A stretch of DNA of 32,812 bases, from assembly GCA_028681135.1 (NCBI GenBank), contig JAQUJC010000038.1, forward strand, positions 1 through 32,812, given 5' to 3'. A model generated the notes under the pieces. It saw nothing but the letters and a program-made list of their open reading frames with translations, made no database searches and was not told the origin of the DNA. Of the stretch, positions 31,601 to 32,812 are shown in pieces; position 1 is the stretch's first letter, and the number at the start of each line of letters is the position of its first letter. The stretch comes from Kiritimatiellia bacterium. GTDB lineage: Bacteria; Verrucomicrobiota; Kiritimatiellia; CAIQIC01; Lenti-01. The position numbers and the translations under genes are program-made.

Positions 31601-32812
31601 TGATCTCCGCCCCGCTACTGGCCGCCACCTGCATCGGCCTGGCGTGGCTGGCCCACCCGGGCTCCCTCCCGCCGGCTCTGGTTGCGCTGGGTGCCGCCTG
31701 GGCCCTCTCGCCCGGCCTTGCTTGGCTTATCAGCCGCACCCGCCCCCCGCGCGGCATCCCCCTGCGCCCCGCCCAACGTGCCTTCCTCCGCCGTCTTGCC
31801 CGGCGCACCTGGGCCTTCTTCGACCACTTCATCGGGCCCGAATCCCGCTGGCTTCCACCGGATAATTTCCAGCAAAGCCCGGAAGCCACCGCCGACCGCA
31901 CCTCGCCCACCAATATCGGCCTGGCGCTAACCAGTACGCTCGCCGCCCATGACTTCGGCTACCTTTCTCCCGGTCGCCTCCTCGATCGCGTTGGCCGCAC
32001 CTTCGGCACCCTCGAGCGCCTCGAGCGCTACCGCGGCCACTTCTACAACTGGTACGATCTGCGCACCCTCCGCCCGCTCCACCCCCACTATGTGTCCACG
32101 GTCGACAGCGGCAACCTTGTTGGCATGTTGATCGTCCTCCGCCAGGGTCTCGCCGAACTCCTCGCAGCTCCAATCCTGCCAGCAAACTGGCGCGACGGAC
32201 TCATCGATACCCTGGCCGTTCTCGCCGAAGAATCCCGCGACAGCCTCCCCAAGGCCAGCCGTAAGCCCTTCGCCGAAGCCACCGCCCGCTGGCGCGCCGC
32301 CCTGCACGGCCCAGCCCCCGCCCTGCGCGATGCCGCCGACTTCCTCGCCACCCTCTCCGCCGAACTCGAGGCCCTCGATCTACAGCCCGACTCTGAATCC
32401 GAGTGTGCCTTCTGGCTCGAGGCCCTCCGCCATCAGGCCGCGGATGTTCTGGCCGATCTCCACCATATGGCCCCCTGGCTCCTCGACCCTCCGCCCACCA
32501 CCGACGCTCTCCCCGAGGAACTGCAACAGGAACTCGAATCCATCCCCACCCTCCAATCCCTCGCCACCCTCCCGCACCGCTGGACCAACGCGCTCGCCAG
32601 CCGTCCCGCCGCCACCGACTGGATTCGCCACATCCGACTCGCCGGCGACCGCGCCACCGAGCGCATCGGCATCATCAGCTCTCATCGCGAACGCTGCGCC
32701 GAACTCGCCATTAACGATCTCGATTTCCTCTACGATGCCGACCGCCACCTCTTTTCCATCGGCTACAACCTTGATGCCCGCGACCGCGACCCCGGCTATT
32801 ATGACCTGCTCG
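28660..32812 (+). CDS. ndvB: Cyclic beta-1,2-glucan synthase (NdvB/Cgs type), 5' part
   Basis: A single open frame runs from before 28660 to the window edge without a stop (about 1384 codons here; full-length relatives exceed 2,500). After an Arg-rich start it has the NdvB N-terminal domain with EWLLDNYHLIQEQIELAR. A GT84 transferase domain follows between membrane helices (about residues 445-503), with LLTDFPDADTE (Asp565), TLDTDT (Asp664/666) and HRWTRGDWQ (Arg812-Gln819). More membrane helices follow (853-897, 980-1024), then the glycoamylase-like region with TNIGLALTSTLAAHDFGYL and, at the end, LFSIGYN. It makes periplasmic cyclic glucans for osmotic or envelope roles. The start is uncertain (28555, 28660 or 28669; no good ribosome-binding site). 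Confidence 0.9.
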   Translation, partial: MLQMVKISKKSPPKSAKRSARRRRRRELSAWKRFRLQGWRKKLHSSRPDHPPAEEMAMRAELFGVSQLENYAQVLARNHTIEVVREPEKLLLQLGKSAEEIHRCHEIIAESVRHGHRIAPAGEWLLDNYHLIQEQIELARAHLPPGYSRELPRLTSGPRRGFPRIYDVVMELVRHSDGQVDLENLSRFIDAYQSVHALTLGELWAVPIMLRLCLIENLHLVAQRIAWRRSQRDAALVWANHFLRVVEDNPRQFVTVLGDFVRDAPVLTPPFVAELVANIDGVNPALGLALNWLEQELSDHGQSIERIQQGENQAQAANHVTTGNSITSMRALAAIDWKDFVESLSAVEVILRRDPTGVYPLMDFPTRNRYRTQIEKLARHVRCTESVVAETTIDMAAESRRGGADRRQCHVGYFLIAGGRRALEKRLSCSVPIFRHLGRFVACRPLALYLAALVLLTIALLALPLTILNAMPVALGLAIPLALVAAFALTRPAISIVNWLVTLFLPPAPLPSLDFEKEIPADHRTIVVVPTFLGPPAAAARLLEDLEIRYLANKLPNLHFALLTDFPDADTETLPTDRAWIEAAVQGIRRLNKRHTGTGETRFFLLHRPRVWNPGEGKWMGRERKRGKLEDFNHLVIDHHSEAFSVIEGDIQLLRDMRFAITLDTDTQLPPGAAARLAGSMAHLLNRPQLDPATRLVTSGYAILQPRLAVSLTSARRSFFSRLLAGEVGIDPYTREIANVYQDLFGQGQFVGKGIYDIQAFHAATSKRFPDNRILSHDLIEGCHARCGFIGDVELIENEPSRYLADVNRRHRWTRGDWQIAAWLGRRVPGPDGVPVRNPLARLARWMIFDNLRRSLVPTALLLALGGAGLLPPPLAGPWIATLLALLILPALLRTLRAFAMKGPQVPLVIHLRAVAVNETRGWALDLLDLLFIPYQAVNYLDAIVRVFARRVSGRHLLEWQTAHHTERTARTSLVYTVWEMISAPLLAATCIGLAWLAHPGSLPPALVALGAAWALSPGLAWLISRTRPPRGIPLRPAQRAFLRRLARRTWAFFDHFIGPESRWLPPDNFQQSPEATADRTSPTNIGLALTSTLAAHDFGYLSPGRLLDRVGRTFGTLERLERYRGHFYNWYDLRTLRPLHPHYVSTVDSGNLVGMLIVLRQGLAELLAAPILPANWRDGLIDTLAVLAEESRDSLPKASRKPFAEATARWRAALHGPAPALRDAADFLATLSAELEALDLQPDSESECAFWLEALRHQAADVLADLHHMAPWLLDPPPTTDALPEELQQELESIPTLQSLATLPHRWTNALASRPAATDWIRHIRLAGDRATERIGIISSHRERCAELAINDLDFLYDADRHLFSIGYNLDARDRDPGYYDLL

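Overview
The window looks like a piece of chromosome from a GC-rich, Gram-negative bacterium. It carries outer-membrane and periplasmic systems (a TolQ/TolR/TolA-type set, a complete RND efflux pump with an outer-membrane channel, several lipoproteins, a DUF481 outer-membrane protein) and a FucI-like isomerase. Together with the intergenic palindrome array this loosely suggests the PVC group (Verrucomicrobiota/Kiritimatiellota), but nothing here fixes the taxonomy. It reads as ordinary chromosome with an integron edge at the far left.

Left part (1-9.7 kb). A small membrane-protein gene followed directly by a well-formed attC site (632-688) looks like the last cassette of an integron array. 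Next, on the minus strand, comes an osmotic pair, mscL plus a DUF481 (YdiY-like) gene, with its own promoter and a tandem terminator. A phased array of four palindromes (2608-2710) lies between mscL and dinG. Further minus-strand genes encode a parvulin lipoprotein, a Nudix hydrolase, a secretion-type exported protein and a FucI-like protein. A tRNA-Arg(CCU) and an AT-rich periplasmic 5-hydroxyisourate hydrolase follow on the plus strand.

Central part (9.7-18.2 kb). This is the most striking section: a complete staphyloxanthin-type C30 carotenoid gene set. crtN is on the plus strand. Converging on it is a tightly overlapping minus-strand operon, crtM - TPR protein - crtP - crtQ - crtO - aldH. 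Together they would make diapophytoene, desaturate it, oxidise an end, glycosylate it and acylate the sugar. Divergent from crtM is a short BLUF blue-light receptor with all the expected photocycle residues, which suggests light-controlled pigment formation. The TPR protein inside the operon has no counterpart in the Staphylococcus cluster and could be a new component.

Right part (18.4-32.8 kb). A tolQ-tolR-tolA/tonB operon converges, with an 11-base overlap, on a solute-binding lipoprotein gene. Next is a five-gene minus-strand operon: outer-membrane factor, membrane-fusion protein, RND pump, a SleB-like exported protein and an unknown exported protein. Divergent from it, across a 13-C homopolymer, is a very long plus-strand reading frame that runs off the window. 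It encodes a cyclic beta-1,2-glucan synthase (NdvB/Cgs type). Most other long reading frames in this half are shadows caused by high GC.
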